Shown: piece after piece, positions 1 to 6,566 of the stretch
Layout: each line of letters starts with the position of its first letter
Position numbering within the stretch: the first letter of the stretch is position 1
Assembly (NCBI GenBank): GCA_964640085.1
Contig: CAZXFA010000021.1
Coordinates: 1-46,274 of the forward strand
DNA: 46,274 nt
Direction: 5' to 3'
Source: CAZXFA01 sp964640085
GTDB lineage: Bacteria > Actinomycetota > UBA4738 > HRBIN12
Made by a program: the position numbers and the translations under genes
The notes under the pieces: model-generated
The model's input: only the letters and a program-made list of their open reading frames with translations
Told to the model about the DNA's origin: nothing
Databases searched by the model: none

Positions 1-1
1 G

Positions 2-74
2 TGCCCCCGGCAGGAATCGAACCTGCGACACGCGGTTTAGGAAACCGCTGCTCTATCCACTGAGCTACGAGGGC
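2..74 (-). tRNA. tRNA-Arg (anticodon CCT)
   Basis: Read on the minus strand this folds as a standard cloverleaf. The 7-bp acceptor stem is GCCCTCG with CGGGGGC, the D-arm carries AGCTCAGTGGATAGAGC, the anticodon stem GCGGT/ACCGC holds the loop TTCCTAA (anticodon CCT, reading AGG as arginine), and the T-loop is TTCGATT. The discriminator base is A and CCA is not encoded. It points out of the window's left edge, so the decayed region to its right lies on its 5' side, not at the 3' end where integrases usually insert. Confidence 0.95.
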
Positions 75-188
75 TCGCGGATAGTCTCGCAGGTGGTGGG
101 CGTCGTTTCCGCTTGATGGACAACTTGCGGCGCTGGGTCCTTCGTCGCACGATGCCGAGATGGCGCCTGAACCGCGGTCACCTGGAGC

Positions 189-402
189 GGCGAGAGCACC
201 GTCGCCTACGAAGTGGTGGGAGAAGGTCCCGTCGATCTCGTGTACATGCCGGGGTGCGTCCACAACCTGGAGCTTGCCTGGGAGAACCACCTGCTGGCGC
301 GGTTCCTGAAGCGCCTGGCCTCGTTCTCGCGCCTGATCGTGATCGACCGGCGGGGTGGCGGCCTCTCGGACCGGCTCTCGCCCGAGGACCCACCGAGCGA
401 CG
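189..402 (+). pseudogene. Truncated alpha/beta-hydrolase N-terminus (cyclase-associated type)
   Basis: About 71 codons in one frame read VAYEVVGEGPVDLVYMPG, then a stretch ending in LIVIDRRGGGLSDRL. This matches the N-terminal part of the alpha/beta-hydrolase domain that often precedes adenylate/guanylate cyclase domains in actinobacteria. After about position 402 the frame stays open but no longer resembles the family. The nucleophile elbow (GxSxG) and everything behind it are missing, and there is no good start codon with a ribosome binding site. I read it as a gene remnant; it might instead be a much-diverged small protein. Confidence 0.55.
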
Positions 403-602
403 CCCGCCGACCGCTCGGTCAGGCGAAGGGCTACGAGCCGCGGCGACCGGCACAGTGTGTCGCGGAAGCCGCGGTCTGCCGGACCTCGTATCCGCCCTTG
501 GGATGGTCGAGATCCTCGCCCGCCTCGAAGCTGACAAGATGTCTGACGCGCCGGCTGTCATGCTCCAACGATCCGGCGCTCTTCATCCACGGAGATGCCC
601 AC

Positions 603-902
603 GTGAGTCCGGATGACCACTTGCCCGAAGACTTCTCTTGCGATGACTTCATGGCGGCGCTCGACGTGGTCGATACCCCCGACGACGTCGATCTGCCGAC
701 GGACTGGGACGGCTGCGTCCTCGTCGCCACGATGCCCGTGACGGAGATCGCGGCAACCGTGTCGAAGCTGGAGCAGGCCGGGATACAGGCCCACTCCGAG
801 CTGCCTGAGGGCGAGGAGATCGGCCGAGGCGAGACCGGTTCGGTGTTCGTTCCCTTCGCCGACCTCGGTCGCGCTCGCGAGGTGCTCAGGCTCAAGGCCT
901 AG
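603..902 (+). CDS. Small DUF2007-like protein (putative signal-transducing fold)
   Basis: 99 aa. The start is GTG at 603, chosen because a GGAG lies 8-9 nt upstream and because the frame further upstream is hydrolase debris. The N-terminal third is acidic. From about residue 37 it reads GCVLVATMPVTEIAATVSKLE, an alanine-rich helix and then VFVPFADLGRAREVL. This is the strand-helix-strand-helix pattern of DUF2007 (putative prokaryotic signal-transducing protein), in which a strand precedes helix E-A-x-x-V-x-x-L and ends in V-P-x-x-D-x-x-R-A-x-x-x-L. Function is unknown. It stands alone, with no close gene on its strand on either side. Confidence 0.55.
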   Translation: MSPDDHLPEDFSCDDFMAALDVVDTPDDVDLPTDWDGCVLVATMPVTEIAATVSKLEQAGIQAHSELPEGEEIGRGETGSVFVPFADLGRAREVLRLKA

Positions 903-978
903 CGAAGAGGGGAGGTGATGGCCCGCCGCCCGTCCCTCCTCGCTGACGCCAACGAGCCAGGTCGAAGAACCGCGGCTG

Positions 979-998
979 GTTGACCCGTGTCGGTCAAC
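979..998. repeat. Inverted repeat in intergenic region
   Basis: GTTGACC and GGTCAAC form perfect 7-bp arms around a 6-nt spacer. They lie in the otherwise empty 309-nt interval between the DUF2007-like gene (ends 902) and the zinc-ribbon gene (starts 1212). No T-run follows, so a classical terminator is unlikely; a hairpin or a dimeric operator is possible. Nothing else is recognisable in 903-1211 apart from the short palindrome GGGCGATCGCCC near 1118. Confidence 0.4.
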
Positions 999-1211
999 AT
1001 CCTTTCGGCGGAGGACGCAGCCGGCTCGGATCGCGTTCCAGCGAGAAGGGAGTCGTGGGGTCCCTCGACGTGCCACGGTCAGCGGCAGATACCTTGCCTG
1101 GTACAGTGATCGTGACGGGCGATCGCCCGTGGTTCGCGCCGAACGACATCCGATGGCGCCTCGTCATCGCTCGTCATTCCCACGGATCGAGGAACGAGCG
1201 AGAGGAGACCC

Positions 1212-1385
1212 TTGGACGTCACCGTCCCAACCTTCGAGTCGACGTACTTCTGCCCCATCTGCGGCATCGCGCTGCATAAGTCGGACTTCGAGAGGCCATC
1301 GGGGGAGTACTTCTGCCCCTACTGCTGCTCGCAGCAGACCCCCGCGCTCGCGAAGGGGCGCGCGGGCTGGGGTTCCCCGGACTAG
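1212..1385 (+). CDS. Zinc-ribbon microprotein
   Basis: 57 aa from a TTG start at 1212 with a strong GAGAGGAGA ribosome binding site ending 3-5 nt before it. It carries two cysteine knuckles, YFCPICG at about residues 12-18 and YFCPYCC at about 33-39, spaced 17 residues apart as in a small zinc ribbon. The tail is basic and glycine-rich. It is probably a zinc-binding nucleic-acid or protein adaptor, but no family was recognised. The C-terminal half of the open frame of the minus-strand RelE-like toxin overlaps it antisense, and that toxin extension is unlikely to be real coding sequence. Confidence 0.55.
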   Translation: MDVTVPTFESTYFCPICGIALHKSDFERPSGEYFCPYCCSQQTPALAKGRAGWGSPD

Positions 1386-1926
1386 GGGACGAGGATGCGG
1401 AAGCACAGACCCGTCCGTCCCGTCCAGGGGAGCACGATCGCGACCTTCCCCCGCGAACGTGTCTGCGCGGTTCCGGGGTGTTCCACGCTGCTATCCATCT
1501 ACAACCCCTCGCGGTCCTGCTGGGTGCACGACGTCCGCGGTGTGGGGCCCCGCATCTCGCCGACCCGAGACTAGACGCCGCGACCAAGAGGCGGGCGAAG
1601 TGGACGCCCTTCCCGGGCGCAGGAGCTGGCAAGCGGCTGCGGATCCAACGCTCCAGGTCACCGCTGTGGACGATGCCGAGGACCAGCACGACCCGGTCCT
1701 CGTCGATGACGTCGTACATGATCCGGTGGTCGCCGACCCGCAGACGATGGAGCGAGTCCCGGGGCCCCTGGATGGTCTTGACGGCCCTGTCTCCGATGCG
1801 CCCGGGTTCCGTCGCACCCGACGCGAGCTTCTCCAGGGCGCGCTCGATCCGCCTCCAGACGTCGGGAGGTGGCCTCTTGAACGCGCGGACGGCCGCCGGC
1901 GACGTCTCGACGAGGTACGCGCTCAG
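1219..1926 (-). CDS. RelE/ParE-family toxin with aberrant ends
   Basis: The conserved core spans about 1626-1926. It opens LSAYLVETSPAAVRAFKRPP, then has a WRRIERALEKL helix, GDRAVKTIQGP, LHRLRVGDHRIMYDV, and VVLVLGIVHSGDLERWI. That order of elements is typical of RelE-type mRNA interferases or ParE-type gyrase toxins. Two oddities stand out. No ATG, GTG or TTG lies in frame before the core: the natural start site is CTG at 1926-1924, overlapping the antitoxin stop as CTGA where ATGA would be normal. There is also no stop after the core, and the frame runs about 135 codons further into low-complexity sequence to 1219. The gene is probably decaying, or base errors are present. Confidence 0.6.
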   Translation of the reverse strand: MSAYLVETSPAAVRAFKRPPPDVWRRIERALEKLASGATEPGRIGDRAVKTIQGPRDSLHRLRVGDHRIMYDVIDEDRVVLVLGIVHSGDLERWIRSRLPAPAPGKGVHFARLLVAASSLGSARCGAPHRGRRAPSRTARGCRWIAAWNTPEPRRHVRGGRSRSCSPGRDGRVCASASSSPSPGNPSPRAPSRARGSAASSSRGRSTPPMASRSPTYAARCRRWGRSTSTRRLGR

Positions 1927-2157
1927 GTCAGATCGCCCAGGCTCGTCGTGCGCCCCTTCGCGTACGCCGCACGAGCCTGTCGGCGCATGCGTACGTACTC
2001 GTCAGCGTTGGAGAGGACGAGATCCCCCCTCATCGATCGGCAGGAGGACCGCTGCCGGCCGGCCGCGTTTGGTCACCACGTATGCGGCGCCAGCCTCCAC
2101 GTCTTCGATGACCGCGGAGGCGGTCGCCTTGAGCTCCTTCACACCGATCTCAGCCAT
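1923..2157 (-). pseudogene. Phd/YefM-type antitoxin, frameshifted in a G6 run
   Basis: From ATG at 2157 (AGAGGAGA 8 nt upstream) it reads MAEIGVKELKATASAVIEDV, then VVTKRGRPAAVLLPI, the N-terminal DNA-binding domain of the Phd/YefM (prevent-host-death) family. The frame as given stops at 2002 after 51 aa. Removing one base from the six-C tract at 2024-2029 restores a coherent C-terminus (DLVLSNADEYVRMRRQARAAY, ending in SLGDL) that stops at 1923-1925, directly overlapping the toxin start. The restored 78 aa is normal length for the family. Because the break lies in a homopolymer in a draft assembly, it could be a sequencing error as easily as a real inactivation. Confidence 0.7.
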
Positions 2158-2172
2158 GCGTTCATCTCCTCT

Positions 2173-2192
2173 GTGACCACCTAAGTGGTCAC
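2173..2192. promoter_or_regulatory. Palindromic operator of the toxin-antitoxin operon
   Basis: GTGACCAC-CTAA-GTGGTCAC is a perfect inverted repeat with 8-bp arms and a 4-nt spacer, lying 15 nt upstream of the antitoxin start. Phd/YefM antitoxins, alone and with their toxins, repress their own operons by binding palindromes in this position. Assignment as the autoregulatory operator is by position and symmetry. Confidence 0.7.
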
Positions 2193-2257
2193 TCACCAGC
2201 GTTCGGGTCGGACGTGCGGGTGGCGCCCGCCGTCAGATCGCAGGCGGACGTTCCGCC

Positions 2258-2473
2258 TCACTCCGAGCCCAGCCGGAAGGGCCAGACGTCGTAGATCTCG
2301 GGCTCGCGGTCCCCATCGATACGGAACCTCGTCGAGAAGCTCAGCTGCATGGTCCGGTGCATGAACGGACCCCGACTCCCACACTCGGGGCAGGAGTTCG
2401 TGTCCGGGCGTGTGACGCGTCGCGGGCCAGGAGAGCAGCACGAAGTGCACGGTCGGGAGGTGCGCCGCTCCAC
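2258..2473 (-). CDS. Possible small cysteine-rich protein, doubtful
   Basis: A 71-codon frame from GTG at 2473. It contains CTSCC near the N-terminus and CPECGSRGPF in the middle, then an ordinary-looking tail MQLSFSTRFRIDG ending FRLGSE. The two cysteine pairs could form a zinc ribbon. There is no convincing ribosome binding site, and the first third is arginine/proline-rich as in non-coding GC-rich sequence. It may be the 3' end of a broken gene. Apart from this, 2193-2706 shows nothing I can assign. Confidence 0.25.
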   Translation of the reverse strand: MERRTSRPCTSCCSPGPRRVTRPDTNSCPECGSRGPFMHRTMQLSFSTRFRIDGDREPEIYDVWPFRLGSE

Positions 2474-2706
2474 CGTAGGGGTCACCGCTGACGCGAACGA
2501 GCGTTCGGCCTTCGAGGACCGCGCCCGTTGGAAACGGAGTGACAAGATCGCTCCTTCCCGCTTGACGGCCTCCCGTGGCGACCCGTATGGTTCGCGACGA
2601 GGAGCGGCTGGGGCCTTCGGGTTCCGGCCGTTCCTCACGTCTGAGGGTGGGTTGGTTCCCCTCGCCTCGAGGTCCCTGCTCACCCCTTGCTGCGCGACCA
2701 GCGAGC

Positions 2707-2806
2707 NNNNNNNNNNNNNNNNNNNNNNNNNNNNNNNNNNNNNNNNNNNNNNNNNNNNNNNNNNNNNNNNNNNNNNNNNNNNNNNNNNNNNNNNNNNNNN
2801 NNNNNN
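2707..2806. other. Assembly gap (100 N)
   Basis: Exactly 100 undetermined bases, the conventional length for a scaffold join of unknown size. Frames that appear to cross it are meaningless. The real distance, and any mobile element that broke the assembly here, are unknown. Confidence 0.99.
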
Positions 2807-3731
2807 GCGGAACGCGGCCGCTCGCTCTTGGGGGCTCAAGTCCGTTTCCTGGTGGACGGGCCGCACGGCAACAGATCCATTCGACCGTGCCGCCGGGGAT
2901 GGTCGGCCGCGCCTGCCGGGGAGGCTCCCCTTGTCCTCACCTGCACGGCGCTGCCGTCCTGGCCGGGCGACGAGGAGGCGGTGATCATGGACGGGCCGTG
3001 GACGCCGTGCGCGTGCCGGGAGCCCGGGGGCTAGGCGCTCGGACTAGCCCTCAGCACGCCTGAGCTTCCACCCAAGGGATATCGGAACGCCCCCTGAAGA
3101 CTGGAGGGCGTGAGCGAGATATCACCTGAAGCCCACGCTCCCGACTGGTGGGCCGACATGGGTTCCCGCCAGGGCTATGCTCATCGGCCCCGTGAAGCCG
3201 GTTCCGTTCGGTGAGGTCCCCGGCAGTTGAGCCGCTATCCCACACGTCGAGTGACCCGCACCCCGCTCCGCCCAGCGCGTAGACCTGACGGCTCAAGGCG
3301 TCTCGTTACCGAAGCGGGCCTGTCTCGTCACCAAGCAAGACCAGACGCAGATCCTGACATGGCCCATCGGGGTCTTGGCCAACCCCGACGAGGGCGGGGT
3401 CGTCGAAGAGGTGGTGGGACCCTCCCGACCGACTGCCCGACCGATCCTTCGAGCTCGAGGATAAGCCCAGCGGTCAGCCCCTCTACACGAACGGCGAGAG
3501 ACCGGCTGGCCCCCAACGATCGGGAGGCTCGAACGGATCCGAGCCGACGCCTCGGGCCCAGAGCGTGAAATCGAACGCAAGCGTCGACGTTCACGTGGGA
3601 TCTGAACCGGGATCGCCTCCCTGCCTCGCCTGTCGACGGCGGGCTGCGCGTGCGGTACGTTCCTCGTCATGTCATCGACCCCCGGCTTCGCACGCGGATG
3701 GCCCTTTGCAGGCGGGGGGCGAGGCCGCGGG
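2807..3731. other. Gene-poor stretch, no supportable gene
   Basis: About 0.9 kb between the gap and the cyclic-nucleotide-binding gene. All frames are arginine/proline-rich shadows without start signals. Two short pieces look slightly protein-like: VYALGGAG with following GSLDVWDSGS on the minus strand near 3240-3290, and ILTWPIGVLANPDEGGVVEE on the plus strand near 3352-3411. Neither is long enough to name. Together with the hydrolase remnant and the broken toxin-antitoxin pair this suggests a decayed insertion region. Confidence 0.5.
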
Positions 3732-4148
3732 ATGTCACGCGAGGAGCGTGCCGGCCGCGAGGCCGCGCTCCGACGGGCGCCGCTCTTCGCCGACCTGCCG
3801 GCCCGGGTCATCCGTGCGATCGCCGATGTGACCATGGTGAAGCGCTATCCCGCCGGGCGGGAGATCGTACGGGAAGGCGTCCGCGGATCATCGTTCTTCG
3901 TGGTCCTCGAGGGGCGAGCGCGGGCCAAACGGCGGGATCGAACGCTCGGGAGGATCGGTCCCGGTGAGTTCTTCGGGGAGATCTCGCTGTTGGATCCCGG
4001 ACCTCGCACGGCAACGGTCGTAGCCGAAACGCCGCTCGTCTGTCTCGACCTCGCCGGTGCGGACTTCCGGGAGTTGCTGGCGAGGGACGTCCGGCTCGCG
4101 CTTCGGATCCTCCGGGGGCTCGCGCGCCGGGTGCGCGAGGGCGACTAG
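3732..4148 (+). CDS. Cyclic-nucleotide-binding (CRP-like) domain protein
   Basis: 138 aa from ATG at 3732; an in-frame ATG at 3669 would add 21 low-complexity residues. After a short helix (LRRAPLFADLPARVIRAIAD) comes a single cNMP-binding beta-roll: PAGREIVREGVRGSSFFVVLEG, then GEFFGEISLLDPGPRTATVV, the phosphate-binding cassette (GE, with R-T-A), and a C-terminal helix. There is no helix-turn-helix, transporter or kinase domain, so it is a stand-alone sensor module, not a CRP regulator. In such stand-alone proteins ligand binding is often uncertain. It is followed 87 nt later by the oxygenase-like gene on the same strand, which may be co-transcribed. Confidence 0.8.
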   Translation: MSREERAGREAALRRAPLFADLPARVIRAIADVTMVKRYPAGREIVREGVRGSSFFVVLEGRARAKRRDRTLGRIGPGEFFGEISLLDPGPRTATVVAETPLVCLDLAGADFRELLARDVRLALRILRGLARRVREGD

Positions 4149-4235
4149 CCTGGACCGGCCATCGGCCTGGAGATCGCCCACCCGATGGACCATCGGCGAT
4201 CCAGGGACGTTCCCCCACGTACGATCGAACTCGAG

Positions 4236-4844
4236 ATGTCGATCCTGACCGAGGATCTCCATCTGCGCGACGCGCTCGGTGCGGTCTCGCGCGAGGGAGC
4301 GGCCCACGTCCCCAAGGTCCTCGACGAGCGGTTCCGTGCCCGGCTCCGGCGCGAGGTGGACGCCGGGCCGTTCGAGAACATGAGTGGCTCCTACGGGAAG
4401 GTTCGGATGGAGATCGACGGGTACGACGTCGCGGCCCCGATGCGGGGCTTCCCCCTCATGAAGGAGCTGGCCGATGCCCTCGGGGAGGCCGTGAGGTCCT
4501 CGGGGGGAAGGATCCGCGGGCTCGCCACGTGGAGGCCGAACGAGATCGGGGTGACGCGCTACCGTCCCGGCTCCCTGGGCATCACGCCCCATCTGGACGG
4601 GAAGTGGTACCGGCGGCTCGTGGCCGTCGTGACCGTCTACGGACGCGCGCGCTTCGCGATCTGCCGGACGCGGGCGGGGGAGGTCCTCGCCGAGTGGCGG
4701 CCGGGGCCGGGGGACCTCGTGTTGATGCGTGCCCCCGGGCTCGGCTGGGTCCGCGACGGCCGTCCGTTCCACCTCGCCGAAGGGCCGACGCGCGGCATGC
4801 GATGCTCGCTCGGGATCCGCATGGCGGTTGCAGGCCCGACGTAG
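4236..4844 (+). CDS. 2-oxoglutarate/Fe(II) dioxygenase-like protein
   Basis: 202 aa from ATG at 4236; an upstream in-frame start at 4185 adds unlikely residues. The C-terminal half has the double-stranded beta-helix signature of Fe(II)/2OG enzymes: VTRYRPGSLGITPHLDGKW gives the metal-binding pair His119-x-Asp121, VVTVYGRARFAICR and GPGDLVLMRAPG form the next strands, His179 (in PFHLAEG) is the distal metal ligand, and Arg189 ten residues later would bind the 2OG carboxylate. The N-terminal half contains REVDAGPFENMSGSYGKVRM. The substrate cannot be told from sequence. It ends 11 nt before the convergent DUF1634 gene. Confidence 0.65.
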   Translation: MSILTEDLHLRDALGAVSREGAAHVPKVLDERFRARLRREVDAGPFENMSGSYGKVRMEIDGYDVAAPMRGFPLMKELADALGEAVRSSGGRIRGLATWRPNEIGVTRYRPGSLGITPHLDGKWYRRLVAVVTVYGRARFAICRTRAGEVLAEWRPGPGDLVLMRAPGLGWVRDGRPFHLAEGPTRGMRCSLGIRMAVAGPT

Positions 4845-4855
4845 CGCGGTTCGGG

Positions 4856-5206
4856 TCAGACGCTGCCGAGCAGGACGCCGAGGCCGAGGATCAGGGCGAC
4901 CGAGACCGCGACCAGCGCGAACCGTCGGTCGCCCTCGATCGCGAACCCGACGGCCAGCGCGACCACCCGGGCGAGGGGCGCCGCCACCAGGAGCGCGATC
5001 CCCGCCGCCATGAACCCGGTCGGTCGGCCGTCGAGCAGCAAGCGCGGTACATCCCCCAGCGCCACCGGGTGCGAAGCGAGCCGCCCCTCGACGATGGCGA
5101 GGACCAGACCGATCGCCATCAGCAGCACGCCGGTCACCAGGCCCGCCCGCAGGAGGAGGGCCACGGGGCCCCTCGTGGCGCGGTCGATGTCGTCGCTACG
5201 GCCCAT
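4856..5206 (-). CDS. DUF1634 membrane protein, TauE partner
   Basis: 116 aa from ATG at 5206, which lies 5 nt behind the TauE/SafE stop codon, so the two are translationally coupled. Three hydrophobic segments are visible: LLLRAGLVTGVLLMAIGLVL, FMAAGIALLVAAPLARVVAL, and a C-terminal FALVAVSVALILGLGVLL. This three-helix layout and the tight pairing behind a TauE/SafE permease are hallmarks of DUF1634, whose members are assumed to be accessory subunits of the exporter. No biochemical role is established. Confidence 0.75.
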   Translation of the reverse strand: MGRSDDIDRATRGPVALLLRAGLVTGVLLMAIGLVLAIVEGRLASHPVALGDVPRLLLDGRPTGFMAAGIALLVAAPLARVVALAVGFAIEGDRRFALVAVSVALILGLGVLLGSV

Positions 5207-5211
5207 GACCT

Positions 5212-6093
5212 TCACTGCCCGTACCAGATCCCGAGGCCCTTCAGCCCCATCTGCACCGCGGCGACGACGAGCAGGACGGCGAGCATCCATGCGAGCGTCC
5301 GGACGGACGTGCGGGACTGGAGCCTCGTCCCGACGACCGCGCCCACGACGACGCCGAGCGCGACGGGGGCGGCCAGGAGGGGCTCGAGGAAGCCCCGTCC
5401 GGCGTAGATGGACAGGCTCGCCGCCGCCGTCACGCCGATCATGAAGTTGCTCGTGGCGGCGGCGACCTTCAGGGGGATCCCCATGCCGAGATGCATCGCG
5501 GGCACCTTGAGGAACCCGCCCCCCACGCCCAGCAAGCCGCTCACCCCGCCCGCGGCGAACGAGACAGCAAGGCCGACGGGCAGCCGGTGCGCCTCGTACG
5601 CGACCGCTCGCCCTTCGGCCTCGTCGAGGTAGACGCCGGCGAGCCTGCTCCGGACCTCGCCGCCGGTCCCGGCGGGCCTGGCCTCTTGCAGGGCGACGTG
5701 GACGCGGGACGGCGCCTCGACCGTCCCACGGCGGACGAGCGATCCAGCCGCGAGGAGCGTCACCGCCGCGAAGGCCCCAGCGAGGATCCGCTCGGAGAGG
5801 AACGCGGCCGAGAGACCACCTCCGATCGCTCCCAGCGTGGTCGCGAGCTCGAGCGTCATCGCGAGGCGCATGTTCGTCAGCCCCCGGGCGACGTAGACGC
5901 TGGCGGCCGTGTTCGATGTGGCCACCACGGCGACCAGGCCGGCCGCCACCGCCACCCGCACCGGGACGTCGAACCCCAGGACGAGGGCCGGGATCAGGAG
6001 CAGCCCTCCACCGATCCCGGTCATCGCCCCGATCCCGCCGGCGACGCCGCCGACCGCGAGCAGCAGCACGAGCGTTCCAGCCCCGAGCGTCAT
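5212..6093 (-). CDS. TauE/SafE family sulfite/organosulfonate-type permease
   Basis: 293 aa, about eight hydrophobic helices in two similar halves. The N-terminal half carries GGIGAMTGIGGGLLLIPALV and the C-terminal half AGGVSGLLGVGGGFLKVPAM, the duplicated GxxGGxxxxP motifs of the TauE/SafE (DUF81) family. A hydrophilic loop of about 45 residues joins the halves. Family members export sulfite, sulfoacetate or related anions, or carry small organic acids. With DUF1634 downstream and the sox operon divergent upstream, it might handle a product or co-substrate of methylamino acid oxidation, but that link is positional only. Family confidence is high; substrate is unknown. Confidence 0.88.
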   Translation of the reverse strand: MTLGAGTLVLLLAVGGVAGGIGAMTGIGGGLLLIPALVLGFDVPVRVAVAAGLVAVVATSNTAASVYVARGLTNMRLAMTLELATTLGAIGGGLSAAFLSERILAGAFAAVTLLAAGSLVRRGTVEAPSRVHVALQEARPAGTGGEVRSRLAGVYLDEAEGRAVAYEAHRLPVGLAVSFAAGGVSGLLGVGGGFLKVPAMHLGMGIPLKVAAATSNFMIGVTAAASLSIYAGRGFLEPLLAAPVALGVVVGAVVGTRLQSRTSVRTLAWMLAVLLVVAAVQMGLKGLGIWYGQ

Positions 6094-6297
6094 GCCGCTC
6101 AGTTCAGCACGGAGCGGGGATCGGGGTCATGCCGACGACGGTGGAAGCGTCCCTGGATCCGAGGGGATCGATCACCGGCGGTGCCGCCGCGGTGGTCACC
6201 ATGACCCCGTCCACGTCCGGACCTCCTCGGACGCCCGCGCATCGTGGCCGTGCCGCGATCCTGACCCGGGGACACGTCGGGCTCCTGGACCCGCCGA

Positions 6298-6303
6298 TAG
6301 ACT
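6298..6303 (+). promoter_or_regulatory. Likely -10 box of the sox operon
   Basis: TAGACT, a TANNNT-type actinobacterial -10 box, lies 32 nt before the GTG start of soxD, giving a predicted start of transcription near 6310 and a short leader. The rest of the 242-nt divergent spacer (6094-6335) holds GC-rich sequence with partial palindromes around 6165-6200 but no recognised riboswitch. Confidence 0.45.
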
Positions 6304-6335
6304 CCCGCGCACCGGGTCCGACGCGAGGGGTGATC

Positions 6336-6566
6336 GTGGCGCTCGAGGTTCCCTGCCCCAACTGCGGCCCGAGGCCGTTCACCGAGTTCGCGTTCGGCGG
6401 GGAGCTCCGACCGATCGACGCCCCCGACCCCGAGCGGGACTTCGAGCGCGTCTACCTGCCCCGCAACGCGCCCGGCCCGCAGGAGGAGCGCTGGTACCAC
6501 GCGCTGGGGTGCCGCCGGTGGTTCACCGTCACCCGCGACCAGACGGCGAACCGGTTCGCGCCGTGA
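6336..6566 (+). CDS. soxD: Sarcosine oxidase delta subunit
   Basis: 76 aa from GTG at 6336, with GAGGGG 5 nt upstream; GTG at 6330 is an alternative. It shows the SoxD zinc site: CPNCGPRPFTEF near the N-terminus and the WYHALGCRRWF motif near residues 51-61 (Cys, Cys, His, Cys). SoxD is the small structural zinc subunit of heterotetrameric sarcosine oxidase, which converts sarcosine, O2 and tetrahydrofolate to glycine, H2O2 and methylene-THF in the cytoplasm. Its stop overlaps the next start as GTGA. Gene order here is D-A-G-B, with the beta gene last instead of first. Confidence 0.88.
   Translation: MALEVPCPNCGPRPFTEFAFGGELRPIDAPDPERDFERVYLPRNAPGPQEERWYHALGCRRWFTVTRDQTANRFAP

Noticed and set aside
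2258..2866. Frames crossing the N run
   Set aside because: They are joined by undetermined bases and cannot be read as proteins.
3100..3250. Possible structured RNA (intron-, RNase P- or tmRNA-like)
   Set aside because: Short pairings only; none of the conserved sequence blocks of RNase P RNA, tmRNA or group II intron domain V were found.
3051..3296. Kelch-like VYALGGAG on the minus strand
   Set aside because: Only one short match, without repeats or a start signal.
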